The notes under the pieces: generated by a model | Databases searched by the model: none | Seen by the model: the letters and a program-made list of their open reading frames with translations, nothing else | Told to the model about the DNA's origin: nothing | Shown here: one piece after another, positions 10,343 to 21,403 of the stretch | Layout of the letters: each line of letters starts with the position of its first letter | Numbering within the stretch: position 1 is the stretch's first letter | Position numbers and translations under genes: made by a program | Origin: Dryas octopetala | Taxonomy: Eukaryota > Streptophyta > Magnoliopsida > Rosales > Rosaceae | Assembly: GCA_963921425.1 (NCBI GenBank) | Contig: OY992833.1 | Coordinates: 18,579,738-18,643,737 of the forward strand | DNA length: 64,000 nucleotides | Direction: 5' to 3'

Positions 10343-10957
10343 GATGCCAACAGCACAGAATTTGATCCTAACACTAAGAATCCCTGTGTTATACTAATGC
10401 CTGAGGTCTGCATTCTGTGTTTTGAGATTTATGTTTCCGTGAACTGAACTCAGCGTCTTGCTTATTCATCTGATCTCTGTACTGTGTAAGTAGGGCTCGA
10501 AAACACACATGGGAGGCACCATGCGCCTTGGATCCAGGAGAACGTACTTCCAATGTACAGACTGCAAATCAGCTAAACTGTGAGTACTAACTTAGAAAGA
10601 GATACACACAATTGTTTTGTACATATATCTTAAGCATTTCTTTGATTTGAAACTGTAATTGTTATAAGAACCAAAGCTTTTGAGAAAATGTATTGATCTG
10701 CATAGATCAATCAGTAATTTGATGCACATGAAAATCAGAGAGTACCAGCATGCCAAATGAGATGCCTATGTTGGCTAATCTTTTGCAATTTTCATTTGTT
10801 AGATATGGAAACAAACGCTTCATTGATGAGAGACATCGGCACAGATATGAGGTATGTGGCATCCCAATGCGATTAATTGTCTTCTAAGGTACTATTATGT
10901 CAGGAGGACTAATTCTGTTGGATTCAGGTGAATCCTGATATGGTAACACGCCTTGAA
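10343..10957 (+). pseudogene. Captured CTP synthase fragment (four exons with introns)
   Basis: Exons 10343-10405, 10494-10579, 10803-10851 and 10928-10957 join in frame with canonical GT-AG introns. They read DANSTEFDPNTKNPCVILMPE, then GSKTHMGGTMRLGSRRTYF, then YGNKRFIDERHRHRYE, then VNPDMVTRLE. This is the glutaminase-domain segment of plant CTP synthase, which makes CTP from UTP, ATP and glutamine. The normal continuation (NAGLSFTGKD-like) is replaced abruptly after 10957 by unrelated sequence, and nothing upstream of DANSTEF is present. The capture is therefore genomic (introns kept) and bounded on both sides. It cannot make an active synthase because the synthetase domain and the catalytic His-Glu region are absent. 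Confidence 0.85.
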
Positions 10958-12445
10958 TTGCCATTAATATATTTCACAGAGTCCACTTAAAATAACAAGA
11001 AAGTTGTTTTAACAATCAAAAGCTGAAACTATGGATTTTCAAAAGCCAATGGTTTTTTTTGTGTGATCCAACTGCTGCTAGTGGTATGTGGGGTTTTGAC
11101 TTTTGATGCTCATTACATTATTGCTTCATTCTTGTTTGTGTGCTTAAACTAAATAAAGATATTCAAAGTGAATTTAACATGGACATTCACTGAGAACTTA
11201 TACATGCTATGCATATCAAACATTCACACTGCTTTGCTTTGATTTTTTTTTTTTTTTTAAAGGGACCTACTAAATCACAAAAGGAAATTGAAGAGAAATA
11301 TAATTAAGTAGAGAAAATAATTAAAATAGTTGATGACTAGCTATCAGGAAAAGTTTGTTAGTATGAAGTATCTTACTTACCTGATCAACTTTGCATATGA
11401 TGAGTATCAGTATATTGGAGAAATGCATAGAAGGATCAAAGTGAGATAAATATCTGTATAGCAATTGCAAAGAAATATAGACACAGAGAAATACAGAAAG
11501 TTGGATATATATATTGAAAAAGGGAAGGCTTCTCAAAGAAGCTAGCTAACCATTGACCAAACTTTCTCTTTGGATTAATTAATACTATCATTTATGACTA
11601 TCATGTATCAGTAATGTGTAGGAAATGTGTAGTACTATTATGAGTAAGGTGACAATTACTAAGAGTCTGATAGACATAAGAATTTTTGGGAGTCCTCTGT
11701 TGCTATTGTGCAGAAAAATAAAATCATCTTAGTACCAAGACGATCATAATTAGGAAAAAAAGAAATTAAGATTTTTGGTTATCTCTTTTTCCTAACTTCC
11801 CAAATTTTCTAGGCAATTTAAGAGTTCCATGTATAGGTTTTTTAGGTATGTAATTGACTGAAATTGTCTTTGGGATTCTCATTTTAGTTATGCTTTAATC
11901 TCTTGTTCTACGTTTTTCAATTAAAGTGAATTTCATGTGTGCTTGAATCAATAAGAACAGATACAAGATTTGGATTATTTTTGGACTCATTAGTTGCTGC
12001 AGTCTTCATGCCTATAGGATTCTTTGGTGGTGTCAAATTATGCAATGAATTATGTTAGGGATCTGCAAGAAGTGAGTGGTCAAGGCAATGCCACTGGTTG
12101 TAGGCTCAAGGTAGCAGGTGTTGCAAGCATTACACTACTTATGATGTTGATAATTGGAAAGGTGTTGATTGATTGCACTTTGATACAAAGGTATGTACAC
12201 TGACATTTTCAAAGAAATATTTCATTTCAAATACTACTTTTTCACCAATAAAATGTATGAGCGGCAAATATTTTCATGGTAATTTATTATTGTGTCTTAC
12301 AGTGACATCTTGATTCAATGAGACAAATCAATACTACCTCATTATGTTTACAGTTCAATGTTAAACTATACCAGCATTGCATTGTCCGTATGTCCCTTCC
12401 AACATTGATACACCTATTCCTTATATTGTTTGCATTAAATCCAAA

Positions 12446-12690
12446 GAAGGTGAAATGACTCATAATCCTCAGTTCCCTACCTGTAATTTCTGTATGCCTT
12501 TTGCAGACTACAATGACTTGATGGAGCTCACTGAGGAAATGTTGAGTGGTAAATCAATACTACTTCATTACTAGCTTATTCCTTATATTGTTTTTCATTT
12601 AATCAAATGAAGGTGAAATGACTGAGTACAATGACTTATGCAGACTACAATGAGTAGATGGAGCTCACTGAGGAGATGTTGAGTGGTAAG
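12446..12690 (+). pseudogene. Captured lysyl-tRNA synthetase exon, partly duplicated
   Basis: 12446-12548 reads [20 protein letters not shown] and then [15 protein letters not shown] before a GT. It closely resembles the catalytic-core segment of plant cytosolic lysyl-tRNA synthetase ([20 protein letters not shown]-like). A second, shorter copy at about 12607-12689 repeats GAAGGTGAAATGACT and the DYN-to-MLSG part with an in-frame TAG and an internal deletion. Adjacent intron-like flanks are duplicated too. Only this segment of the enzyme is present, so it is a transduplicated fragment, not a functional synthetase. Confidence 0.75.
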
Positions 12691-13205
12691 GCATCATTGA
12701 TGCATGTCTCCAACATGTGCTCGTAGGAAGTTTGCTAACTTGAATGAGTTATAGATATCCAACTGTAACATTAATGATTATGGAGTTTCTTCTTTGAAAG
12801 GTATTCCATAGTTTTTCTAGTTGTCAATGCATCAATAGTTTTCTGCTTCTCTCAATTTCTGTTTTTCTTATTTGCGTGTGTACACACACACACATTCAAA
12901 CACAATCATAGACTCTTTATATATGCAATTAGAAGAGTAGGATGGTGACACTACTTACACACTGGCTATGATAGAGAGAGAATCCAACTTTGATGCACTA
13001 CCATCTTAGCTCAAGCTGTAAAGGAGCAACAACTGTTGATGCTCCTATTTTTAGGAGTATTTCTTATTATTATTATTATTATAGTTGACAGTACTAAGAG
13101 AAAATAAAAGGAAAAAGCCTATAAACAGGAATTTTTCTAAGGGAGAGCAAGGAAAATCCAGCATCCTATTTGACATTATCATACTGTTTTCTTTAGGGTA
13201 TCAAT

Positions 13206-13620
13206 TTGCTGGATCATTTACGTTTATCCCTCATAATGTTTGTTTATCTTTACCTTTCTAAGACTCAGTTGCTCGACTTTCATTTGTGCATGGCAGGCTT
13301 GAACAAGCTTAATATGCTGAATTTAGAGGATGCAATGTACGTTACTGCTACATGTCTGGAATCTATTTCATGTGTTCTTTCTCTTTTATGTTTTTTGCTT
13401 TCTAATGATTCTGTTAATAGCATTGATAATAATTTTTAAGACTCAGACCCCGGGTGTTGATGTTGCTGCTGTGAAGGTTTGCATTTTGGGTTGAATTTTA
13501 TTTTTAATTAGTACTCCATTTCTGCCTTGTTTCAGTGGGAGCGGAGGAAGGACAACACTTATACCCAAGAAGCTAGATATCAATGAAGTCCGGGCTAAAT
13601 GGGCAAACTTTGTGGGGTAG
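13206..13620 (+). other. Further exon-like pieces in CACTA-B, unassigned
   Basis: Short open pieces next to plausible splice sites: about 13296-13338 (LNKLNMLNLEDAM) before GTACG, 13441-13478 (TPGVDVAAVK) before GTTTG, and a last piece from 13536 (after TTCAG) with TTLIPKKLDINEVRAKWANF in one frame, ending at a TAG near 13618. I do not recognise a source gene. They may be the 3' part of the transcript that also holds the CTPS and LysRS exons. Confidence 0.3.
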
Positions 13621-14812
13621 TATATGTAGACTAATGTTGGATTATTGCATATATGACACCTTTTTGACTTGATTTTGTAGGCCATGTGTTTAGTTAGACT
13701 AGCTTGGAGTATATATATATGATTGATTACTTTGTTAGATTAGCTTGGGGATATTAATGATTGATAGGCTAGCTTTGCTGGATAATACTTTTGATATATG
13801 GCAGCAATTTGGTAGATTAGATTGATGCTTGATATTTTGGAAAGGCATATATGGAGGGTTTTTGTGTATGGCATGGTTGGTTTTGTAAATGGAATTGGGT
13901 TAAGGCATATATACAATTACTATCTTGAAATATCTTATATTATTTAGTATTTTATAAATTCCAATTCTTTATTATTGTGAATGGTATTTTGTAAATGTAT
14001 AATTTATTAGGAATGTTAATTATGATGGGAATCAATTTGGAACAATGGTTGTACCAAAACAGTCTATCTCATCAGATTGTGCATTTTTGTTTATAATTGC
14101 ATTGTGGTCAAAGACAATTGGGAGCTTCTTAAAACAGATGTAAACAGGCACATTATACAACCGTTTTTCGATCAAAAGCGTGGTCTATACCCTTAACTTA
14201 CAATTGTTCAATATCAGAAACCATTGTCTAATCCATAAGCATACCATACAAACCTTAAAAAGTCATTGTGCTAAATGCCTTCATACAACAGTTTCTAACT
14301 CAAAACCGATGTACCAAATAAGTATATACAATGGTTATATGGTTAAAACCTGATGTTTTTAATGCATTCATACAACGGTTTCATGTAAACAACGTAGTAT
14401 GAAAGACCTATAGACATGGCAGTATACCTATTTTCAATAGCCTACACAACGGTTATTAACAATAAACCGTTGTTTTAATGGCTATTTCACCTCGTGTTTC
14501 TACCTAAAATAGTTGTAAAACCAATTCTTTACTTAACATAACCGTTGTTTAACATATATATACACATCGGTTTTTAAATATAAACCGATGTTTAAATTGG
14601 CACTCAACAACGGTATCTTCCAAATCATTGATTTTAAAGGTTGTATATACAACGGTGGTACATCTATAACCGTTGTGTAGGTGCACCAGGACAACGGATT
14701 TTATCCGTTGTCTATTGGGGGTATGAATAGACAACACTCGATTAGACGACGGTAAATTATAAACTTAGACAACGGTGAAAATCCGTTGTCTGATTGCTAT
14801 TTTGTAGTAGTG

Positions 14813-14950
14813 TATGTTAAATTATTCAGCATCAGAAATTGATATCTACCCATTGTTAAAGCACAATTATTATAACGTACTTTTTTTTTTTTTTTAGAAA
14901 ATTTATAACGTACATATATATATAATTCTTCTTGGATGTCAAAATTTTAA
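14813..14950. repeat. Duplicated intron segment, right half beside CACTA-B
   Basis: Continues the match to 4478-4611 directly after the CACTA-B terminus, beginning with the TAT target duplication. Similarity fades at the poly-A run near 14950; the GST1 exon 2 follows at 15023. Confidence 0.85.
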
Positions 14951-15382
14951 AAAAAATAATATATCAAATATTATTGGTAAGAGAACATTACTACTTCTCA
15001 TTATAGATCCTAATTCTGGTAAGGCCTTGCAATTTGGATGGTCTTCCGAACCACTGGAGAAGAACAAGAGAAGGCGACGAAAGAAAGCTTGGAGATGCTG
15101 AGAGCCATCGAAGAGCACGTGAGTACTCTTGGAAAGAAGAAATTTTTTGGAGGAGACAGCATTGGAATAGTGGACATAGCCTTTGGAGGGATTGCTCATT
15201 GGTTTGTAGTCATTGAAGAAGTGGTTAGGGTGAAGCTATTTGAAGCCAATTCATTTCCTCACTTGCATGCATGGACTGAGAATTTCAAACAAGTGCCTGT
15301 AATCAAAGAAAACCTTCCCGATCGTCATAAAATGTTTGTCTTCTTCAAGCAGATCAGGGAAAACTTGCTGGCATCTCCTTGA

Positions 15383-17300
15383 CACTAACTAGAGATTCCT
15401 ATGTGTTTAGGACTTGTGAGGTTCAATGGTTTGTTTATGAGGTTGGATTGTTGGATAGGCGTCTGCTGGTTTATGTTACTTCAACGTACTTGGGGGTAAA
15501 AGGATTTAAATTCTCTGTTATACTTATTTTTAATATTGTTTCAATTTAAGTTATGTATTACAAAGTTAAGAGTTATAAATTCATGAATGTGACATCACAC
15601 ATTGAAGAAGTGTGCGTTAACCTCCTAGTTTGCTCACGCCGATAATTTATAATATACCACTAAGATTAAAAGTAAAGTAAAAATAAGTAAAGCTATATAT
15701 GAATTTGAGTAAGAAGGGGGCCGGATTCTTATGGTTTCCCACGTATCACACATATACCAATGAACCTATTTTTTAATGTGAGATTCAACTATTTACCTGC
15801 TCACGGATTCGTGGGGTGACATTTACCCTCGTGTCTCACATAGCCAACTTGCTCGGTTGCTCTAATATCGATAATTAAAAATGGTAGTTTACCTAGAAGA
15901 TCAAAATGACAAATTTGACCACAATCTACCCGGCCTAAAACTTACTTCCCAAAATAAAATTAGCACCGAACGCTCGGCAATTGTAGATGCATCTGCACCC
16001 TAAAAACTATATATGCAACTCAAAAATTAACTCAAAATGTCCTAAAACTGCATATGCAACTCCAAAATATACTCAAAATGTTGATGTTACATATTTAAAA
16101 GCTCCAATCGTAGATGTAGTTACAGCTACATCTGCCGAACCCTTGGCAAGAATGTTGAACAACAGCCTTTTTTAAACTAACAAATGTGTTAGAGCACACT
16201 TGGTACCTAGTGGGCTCGAGGGCTCTGTAATATAGGTTTAGATCCTAATGAAATTGTGCAATTGAGGTATAACACAAATATCGCAAATGGACCCTTTGGT
16301 CTTAACAAGCACTCTAGGGGCCAATGGTTAAAATTCCTAAATTGACGTACAAATGATATATTTATATATATATGACTTATTATTTAATTTGTCCCTTGAA
16401 AGTATTTCGAATTCTCACATCACCCTCTGATATTTGTTTTGTCTTACGTTATTCCCTGATGTTATATCTCGTGTCTCACTTAACCCGGTTTCGTCAAGTC
16501 TGTCAATATCAACTGTTAGAACTGCTGATATGGCATCCACTTGTGCATAAAAATTAATTAAATATTATTTTTTAAATTAGTATTTTTAAAAATTAAAAGA
16601 GAATTCAAAATTAAAGAAAATGATTTAGAAATACTTTTTTATTTTCCAAACAAACTTAGTTTTTAAATTTTATCCAAGAGTAAAATTGGAATTTTAAGAG
16701 AAAAATGTATGATTTAACAAAAAAAAAAGAATGTAGGTGCAAAATTGGCACACGGAACAAATTCTGGGTACATGGCAAATGGCCAAATTTTGTTTTTATG
16801 TGTGGTAATTGGCCACATGACTCATGGTCTGGGTGGTGAATGTGCAAAAATAACCTTTTTTATATTCAAGTAATTTTTTAGTTTTCTTATCAAAATGAGA
16901 GGAGAAATTTGAATTCGAGATCTCGATAATAGGTGTGAATGCTCTTAACTACTAAGATACAAGTTGATCTCCAAATCTTCAAATTAAATTTTTTTGTGAA
17001 TCATATGTTTATTTATTTATTTTATTTTTTTGTAAATAAATTACCATATAAGGTGTACTCATGGTATGTAGTATTTCTTTAACTTTGTTTGTAAACGAAA
17101 ATCTTCAAAAAAATCTGTTATAAGTAAATTACCAAGAATGCCAGATTTCATTAGTGTATATTCCCACTAAATGACAAACGTACATTATATTTCATTAATT
17201 GGTTCTATGAACCCCCCAATTATCATAATATATTTCCGTTTTTATTTGGTTCCATGAACCTCCCCAATTATCATTATATTGCCAATTAATGAGGCACTAT
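15383..17300. other. Gene-free intergenic stretch
   Basis: AT-rich DNA between GST1 exon 2 and SPH2. No reading frame with family resemblance and no clear transposon ends were found. Confidence 0.5.
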
Positions 17301-17320
17301 CATTAACTAGCAGTCTAGCA

Positions 17321-17328
17321 TATATAAA
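17321..17328 (+). promoter_or_regulatory. TATA box of SPH2
   Basis: TATATAAA 67 bases before the SPH2 ATG, a typical spacing for a plant core promoter with a short leader. The surrounding promoter resembles the region upstream of SPH pseudogene 1 (shared phrases TTGGTTCTATGAACC and CCCCAATTATCA-like). Confidence 0.6.
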
Positions 17329-17387
17329 AGCAAATGATTCATGCTTCCGGCTATCCACCAAGAGAAAACTAACTTGTTCAAACAATC

Positions 17388-17804
17388 ATGGCTTCGTTCA
17401 CAGGAAATGCATTGCAGCTAATGCTGCTTTTGTCGCTCATAACAATATTTGGTGCAGATGCAAGGGAAAAAACAAATGTTAAAGTAACAAACGATTTGGG
17501 TGGATCCTTAAACCTTACCGTTCACTGCAAATCCAAAAATGATGATCTTGGTGTTAAAGTGCTCCTCCCTCATCGCTTCTTTGATTTCAGTTTTCGTCCC
17601 GACTTCTTTCTCGTGAATACACAATTTTACTGCAGTTTTGATTGGCCAAGTGCATCTCACTATTTCGATATATATATACAAGACAGAGACGATCGAAAGT
17701 GTACTAAGTGTTTGTGGAGTATACTGCCAACTGGCCCATGTAGGTTTAACTGGGACAACAACAAATATGACATTTGTTTCCCGTGGAACAAGTCTGTTCC
17801 CTGA
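17388..17804 (+). CDS. S-protein homolog (SPH2), small secreted protein
   Basis: An intronless frame of 138 aa. Residues 1-25 form a signal peptide (hydrophobic LMLLLSLITIFG, cleavage likely after ADA). The mature part has the SPH core: VTNDLGGSLNLTVHCKSK, then LG-V, a central FRPDFF segment, FYCSFDW, KCTKCLW, GPCRFNW and a final ICFPW. The cysteines are expected to form disulfides in the apoplast. In poppy, related S proteins are pistil self-incompatibility ligands; the many plant homologs are mostly of unknown function. It is the only intact member of three SPH copies interleaved with the GST genes. Confidence 0.9.
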   Translation: MASFTGNALQLMLLLSLITIFGADAREKTNVKVTNDLGGSLNLTVHCKSKNDDLGVKVLLPHRFFDFSFRPDFFLVNTQFYCSFDWPSASHYFDIYIQDRDDRKCTKCLWSILPTGPCRFNWDNNKYDICFPWNKSVP

Positions 17805-17946
17805 AATCACTTGCTTGACTCTCGACCAATTCATTATCTTTGGTTTGGTTTTTATGTGTAATGAAAAATAATGGAACTCATATCATCATGTGTCAATTTT
17901 CATTTTGAATAAATAATACGAGTTTGGTAGTTCTTTTGGTTTTTAG

Positions 17947-18781
17947 CGCTTATATTCTCTCCCTCTTGTCTTACTTTCCCACCCACTCTATTTTTGCACC
18001 CACTATTAAATTTGAAAAAAATTATAAAAATACTATTCCTACCTCATATTATTCCTAAACCCTAAACACGCATGCATCCACATACTAAACACTCTTCTCA
18101 CCCCCCCTCCCATTAACTAGATATCATCCCATGCACCCACCCATGGATATTGCACGTACAGGAATACAATGCATAGGGAACATATATATATATATATATA
18201 TATAGTTTTGGCAGCTAGGCATAAAATTTTGCTGCCAATGTTGTAATATTGTATATATTATACTTTAAGTGACTCACGTTTAAAAAAAAAATCAAAAAAG
18301 GATATTAAAGAAGAAGGTGCAGAGCAAGACTCTTCTCCTATGATGAACAAAGGCCGTATATACTGTAATAGCCGAGCATTACATGAAACTTCTCTTGGAA
18401 TTAGAAGAGTATGCATGGGGAACCAAGCAAGGCAAGGAAGGCAAGGAAAATTTTAAAGCTCAAGAAACAATTGATGAGGAACTAATTATGAAATATATTA
18501 GGGATTTATTTTGAAATTTAGGAATGAATTATAGGATTGGTATAAGGTTTTTTTTTTTTTTTTTCCCCTTAGATTTGGAAAAAGATGGGTGGGTGGAATG
18601 ATTGTTAAGGGAGGTGGGAAAAGTGTTTTGCAAGTGGGTGTTTGAGTTGGTATATAAAAGGATATTATAGGATTAATGGAAGGTGAGAATAATGGTTTTA
18701 TATTTTATTCAAATTTAACGGTGAGTGTAAAAATAAGGTGAGTGGGGAAATAAAACATAGGGGTAGAAATATTATAAGCAT
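17947..18781. mobile_element. Non-autonomous DNA transposon with long inverted ends
   Basis: The left 100 bases (GCTTATATTCTCTCCC...ACTATTAAATTTGAA) and the reverse complement of the right 100 bases (GCTTATAATATTTCTACCCC...CCGTTAAATTTGAA) align with moderate divergence, giving TIRs of about 100 bp around a core of about 600 bp. No coding capacity is visible. Exact ends and target duplication were not resolved. Confidence 0.55.
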
Positions 18782-19021
18782 TCTTTTTCATTTTATACGT
18801 TTTTTTTTTTTTTGTCAGAAATATTTTGATTTTGATTTTTTTTTTTGGATAATTAGCTTGATAGTTGTTGATCGAAGTTCATGATAACTAGATCCATTTT
18901 ATATATAGTCGCAAAGCAAAATCTTACTATTCTCTTTTTTACATTTTTTTTCATTTATTCCCAGCAAAGGGTTACTAGGCTTCTTAAACTTCAATAATTA
19001 CTATAATATTGAAAATAAGTG

Positions 19022-19481
19022 ATGCTATTTGCACACTTTTTTTTTTCTTTTTACACACTCTGTACTTCTACACATTCCATAAAACTTTTTAAATTTTACA
19101 ATTTCTCAAAACACACATACCCCAAAATTCCAAAATACCTCTTAAAAAAAAAAAAAAAAAAACATACACACACACACACATACCTACAGCCGACCCAGCC
19201 CGATGCACACCCACAGCCAACCCACCCCTACACCAAAATGATTTCCCACCCTGTGGCTTCTCCGGCCAAAAAGATGATTACACCTTGTCGCTTCTTCGGC
19301 CAACCTATCTTCCCCTCAATCTCTTTCTCTTTCTCCTTGTCGTTGGGCTGCGTGGGGAGGATCGAGGCTAGGTGAGGCTGGGTGCGGAGGGGTGAGGTGA
19401 GGCTAGGCGCGGAAGGGAGGGCGAGGTTGGGCGTCACCGATCTGGAACAGAGGACAAAAAAGAGAGAGAAATTGAGAGAGA

Positions 19482-19514
<33 letters not shown>

Positions 19515-19935
19515 AAGACATAGGAGAGAGGGGGAAGAAGAGAAAGAAGAGAACTGGAAGGTTGAATTGTCGGCGACCTTGCCGGCGGCGAGGGTGGCTG
19601 AGGGTGGGGTCAGGGTGAGGGCAGAGAAGGACAGAAGAGAGAGAGAAAGGGAGAGAGGAGAGAGACTAGAGGGAGAAAAGGAAGAGAGGAGAGAGAGGGA
19701 AAGATAGAAGAATAAGGAGAGAGAATGAGAGGCGCTAGCATGGGGCGGCGCTGGCGTAGGCGATGGTGGGGTCGGGGTGGGTGTGGACTTGGAGGTGGTG
19801 CTGGCTAGTTTGGGGTGTGTAACAAGGGTATTGTGGTCATTTGGATTAAGGATTAGAATTTTAATTTAATAAATGAGGGAGAAAGGTGTACAAAAAGAAA
19901 AAAAAAAAAAAAAAAAAAGTATGCAAATAGCAAAA
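19022..19935. mobile_element. Non-autonomous TIR element with purine-rich core
   Basis: The left end TGCTATTTGCACAC...CTTTTTACAC mirrors the right end (reverse complement TGCTATTTGCATAC...CTTTTTGTACAC). The core is GA- and GGTG-rich (19380-19800) and resembles a gene 5' region, but no protein could be recognised. Ends are approximate. Confidence 0.55.
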
Positions 19936-20057
19936 CTCTTAAAAATCAGGCATTACCAAATATGAGACCATATGGAACCTAGCTAGCTACCATCTATAGA
20001 AAAGCATGATGCACCCTAGTGTTTTTACTTCAAGATAAAGCTTCTTCAAACAAGTAT

Positions 20058-20130
20058 ATGGCTCTGTTTCGTTAGAAATGCATTGCTGCTAATGTTGCTT
20101 TTGTTGTTCACAATATATAACCATATGTAG
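20058..20130 (+). pseudogene. S-protein homolog pseudogene 3, 5' remnant
   Basis: ATGGCTCTGTTTCGT followed by an in-frame TAG, then a stretch collinear with the SPH2 signal-peptide region (AATGCATTGCTGCTAATG, TTGCTTTTGTTG). The upstream region (CCAAATATGAGACCATATGG) matches the one before SPH pseudogene 1 at about 2456. The remainder of the gene is missing, so only the start survives. Confidence 0.7.
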
Positions 20131-20938
20131 TGGAGAAATATATTCTTCCAAAAAAAAAAAAAAGAATGTTTAGCACAATCCCTCTGGAGGGTTTGGTTGG
20201 CCTACGTACGGTGGTGGGATCGTGGGAGTGATCGATGAGGCTTGAGCTTAATTATGGAGGGTTTTCTAGATATAATGTATTTATTTTAAATGGATTTGGA
20301 ATTTGTTTAAGGAAAAATATGGAACTTTATCCCGGAAATTATTATTTATACAAAGCTTCACCAACCAAAGAGAGGCTCAGAATCAGCATCTAACCAAAGA
20401 TTAAAACCGGAAATAAGACAAAGCATACGCACATGACAACATTAAAAATGAATCTAGATCGGAAAAAAAATATATATATATATATAGATATATATATATA
20501 GATATATATATAGTGTGGGTTTACCTGACATCATGAGTTCTTAGACTTGAATATAATGGTCTATTTACTTTTTCAATTTTACTTTTTTTTTTTTTTTTAA
20601 GAGGTTTGAAATGGGAACAACAAATAGCAATGTTTCTCATGAACGGTTTGGTGTTCATGAGATAATATTACTTTTCTCAAGATGAGGATAACACACACAT
20701 ATGTGGCGAGTCCTGGAGATGTGGTCCTTGCTACCTAATTCTATCAAATGCATTTATATTTTACACCAAAATGTCGATTCTCTACAGGGTTGTTTTGTCA
20801 AGCCATGCATACTTTGAAATTCTTATTTCATTTATTAATCTCTATTCCACAGCTCTCATCCATACCGGCCATGACGTCCAACTAAAACAAAACTTGCACA
20901 ATGACGCCAGACGAAGAAGTAGGGGCGGACTCAGGATT

Positions 20939-21145
20939 TTAAAAGAGCAGGATAAGCTGAACGTCCAAGGCAGTTTTTCATTATTGTTAACAATTTTTGC
21001 GAAATTTCGATAATATCTTATTTGGTTTTTTTATATTTCTCAAATTTACATAACTTGTTAAATTGCTTTTATAATTATTATTAAATAAAATTTGACAGCA
21101 CGAGTGAATTTTATTAATAAAAAATAAAATATATACCTAATCAGT
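20939..21145. repeat. Dispersed repeat, second copy
   Basis: Same-strand match to 2138-2345. Located about 260 bases upstream of the GST2 start. Confidence 0.6.
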
Positions 21146-21346
21146 ACGTGTTTAATTTAATCACACTTAATCAGTACATGTTTAATTTGATCACATCATG
21201 TATATATGAGAGGGCGAGCTAGAATATATAATCTAAAATATTAAGTCTAACATAACAATATATATAAGATTTTACACATTTTTACCCTTTATTAATTAAT
21301 TTTGAGTTGAATGCTAAATTTCATAGAATATTCCATCCCATCATCA

Positions 21347-21355
21347 ATATATATA
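21347..21355 (+). promoter_or_regulatory. TATA box of GST2
   Basis: TATATATAA about 50 bases before the GST2 start codon. Confidence 0.5.
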
Positions 21356-21403
21356 ACCCTCCACTCTATGCAAACTAATTAGCCTTCCATTTAGCCTTTT
21401 GGC

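Larger units (their letters stand above)
8227..14812 (+). mobile_element. CACTA-B: complete 6586-bp non-autonomous CACTA element carrying host gene exons
   Basis: It starts CACTACTACAA (8227) and ends TTGTAGTAGTG (14812), perfect 11-bp terminal inverted repeats, flanked by TAT on both sides (8224-8226 and 14813-14815). The undisturbed site is preserved at 4478-4480. Sub-terminal repeats built on ACAACGG or CCGTTGT, in both orientations, fill about 8240-8410 and 14150-14800. No TNPA- or TNPD-like frame is seen. Instead the interior has a UTR-like start (8480-8900) and a series of + strand exons with splice sites: unassigned exons, CTP synthase exons and a lysyl-tRNA synthetase exon. It is a gene-fragment-carrying, probably transposase-deficient element sitting in the GST1 intron. 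Confidence 0.9.
3771..15382 (+). pseudogene. Tau-class glutathione S-transferase GST1, giant intron, damaged acceptor
   Basis: Exon 1 (3771-4088, 106 codons) is an intact thioredoxin-fold domain. It has the tau signature WASPFSCRV with catalytic Ser13, the cis-proline segment KKIPVLVHG and the GSH-binding Glu-Ser pair at 68-69, and it ends at a canonical GT in phase 0. The matching C-terminal helical exon lies about 11 kb away (15023-15382, ending in TGA), with the family motifs [17 protein letters not shown] and [14 protein letters not shown]. The intron holds a retrotransposon, the N gap and CACTA-B. The exon 2 frame requires splicing before GGC at 15023, but the bases there are TAA, not AG. 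The nearby AGs (15005-15006, 15022-15023) give the wrong frame, and in-frame TAA at 15020-15022 blocks anything upstream. Probably non-functional, unless the exons belong to different copies or the assembly is wrong. Confidence 0.7.

Noticed and set aside
12018-12190. Possible exon in CACTA-B before a GTATG donor
   Set aside because: Frames hold a stop or show no recognisable protein; left unassigned.
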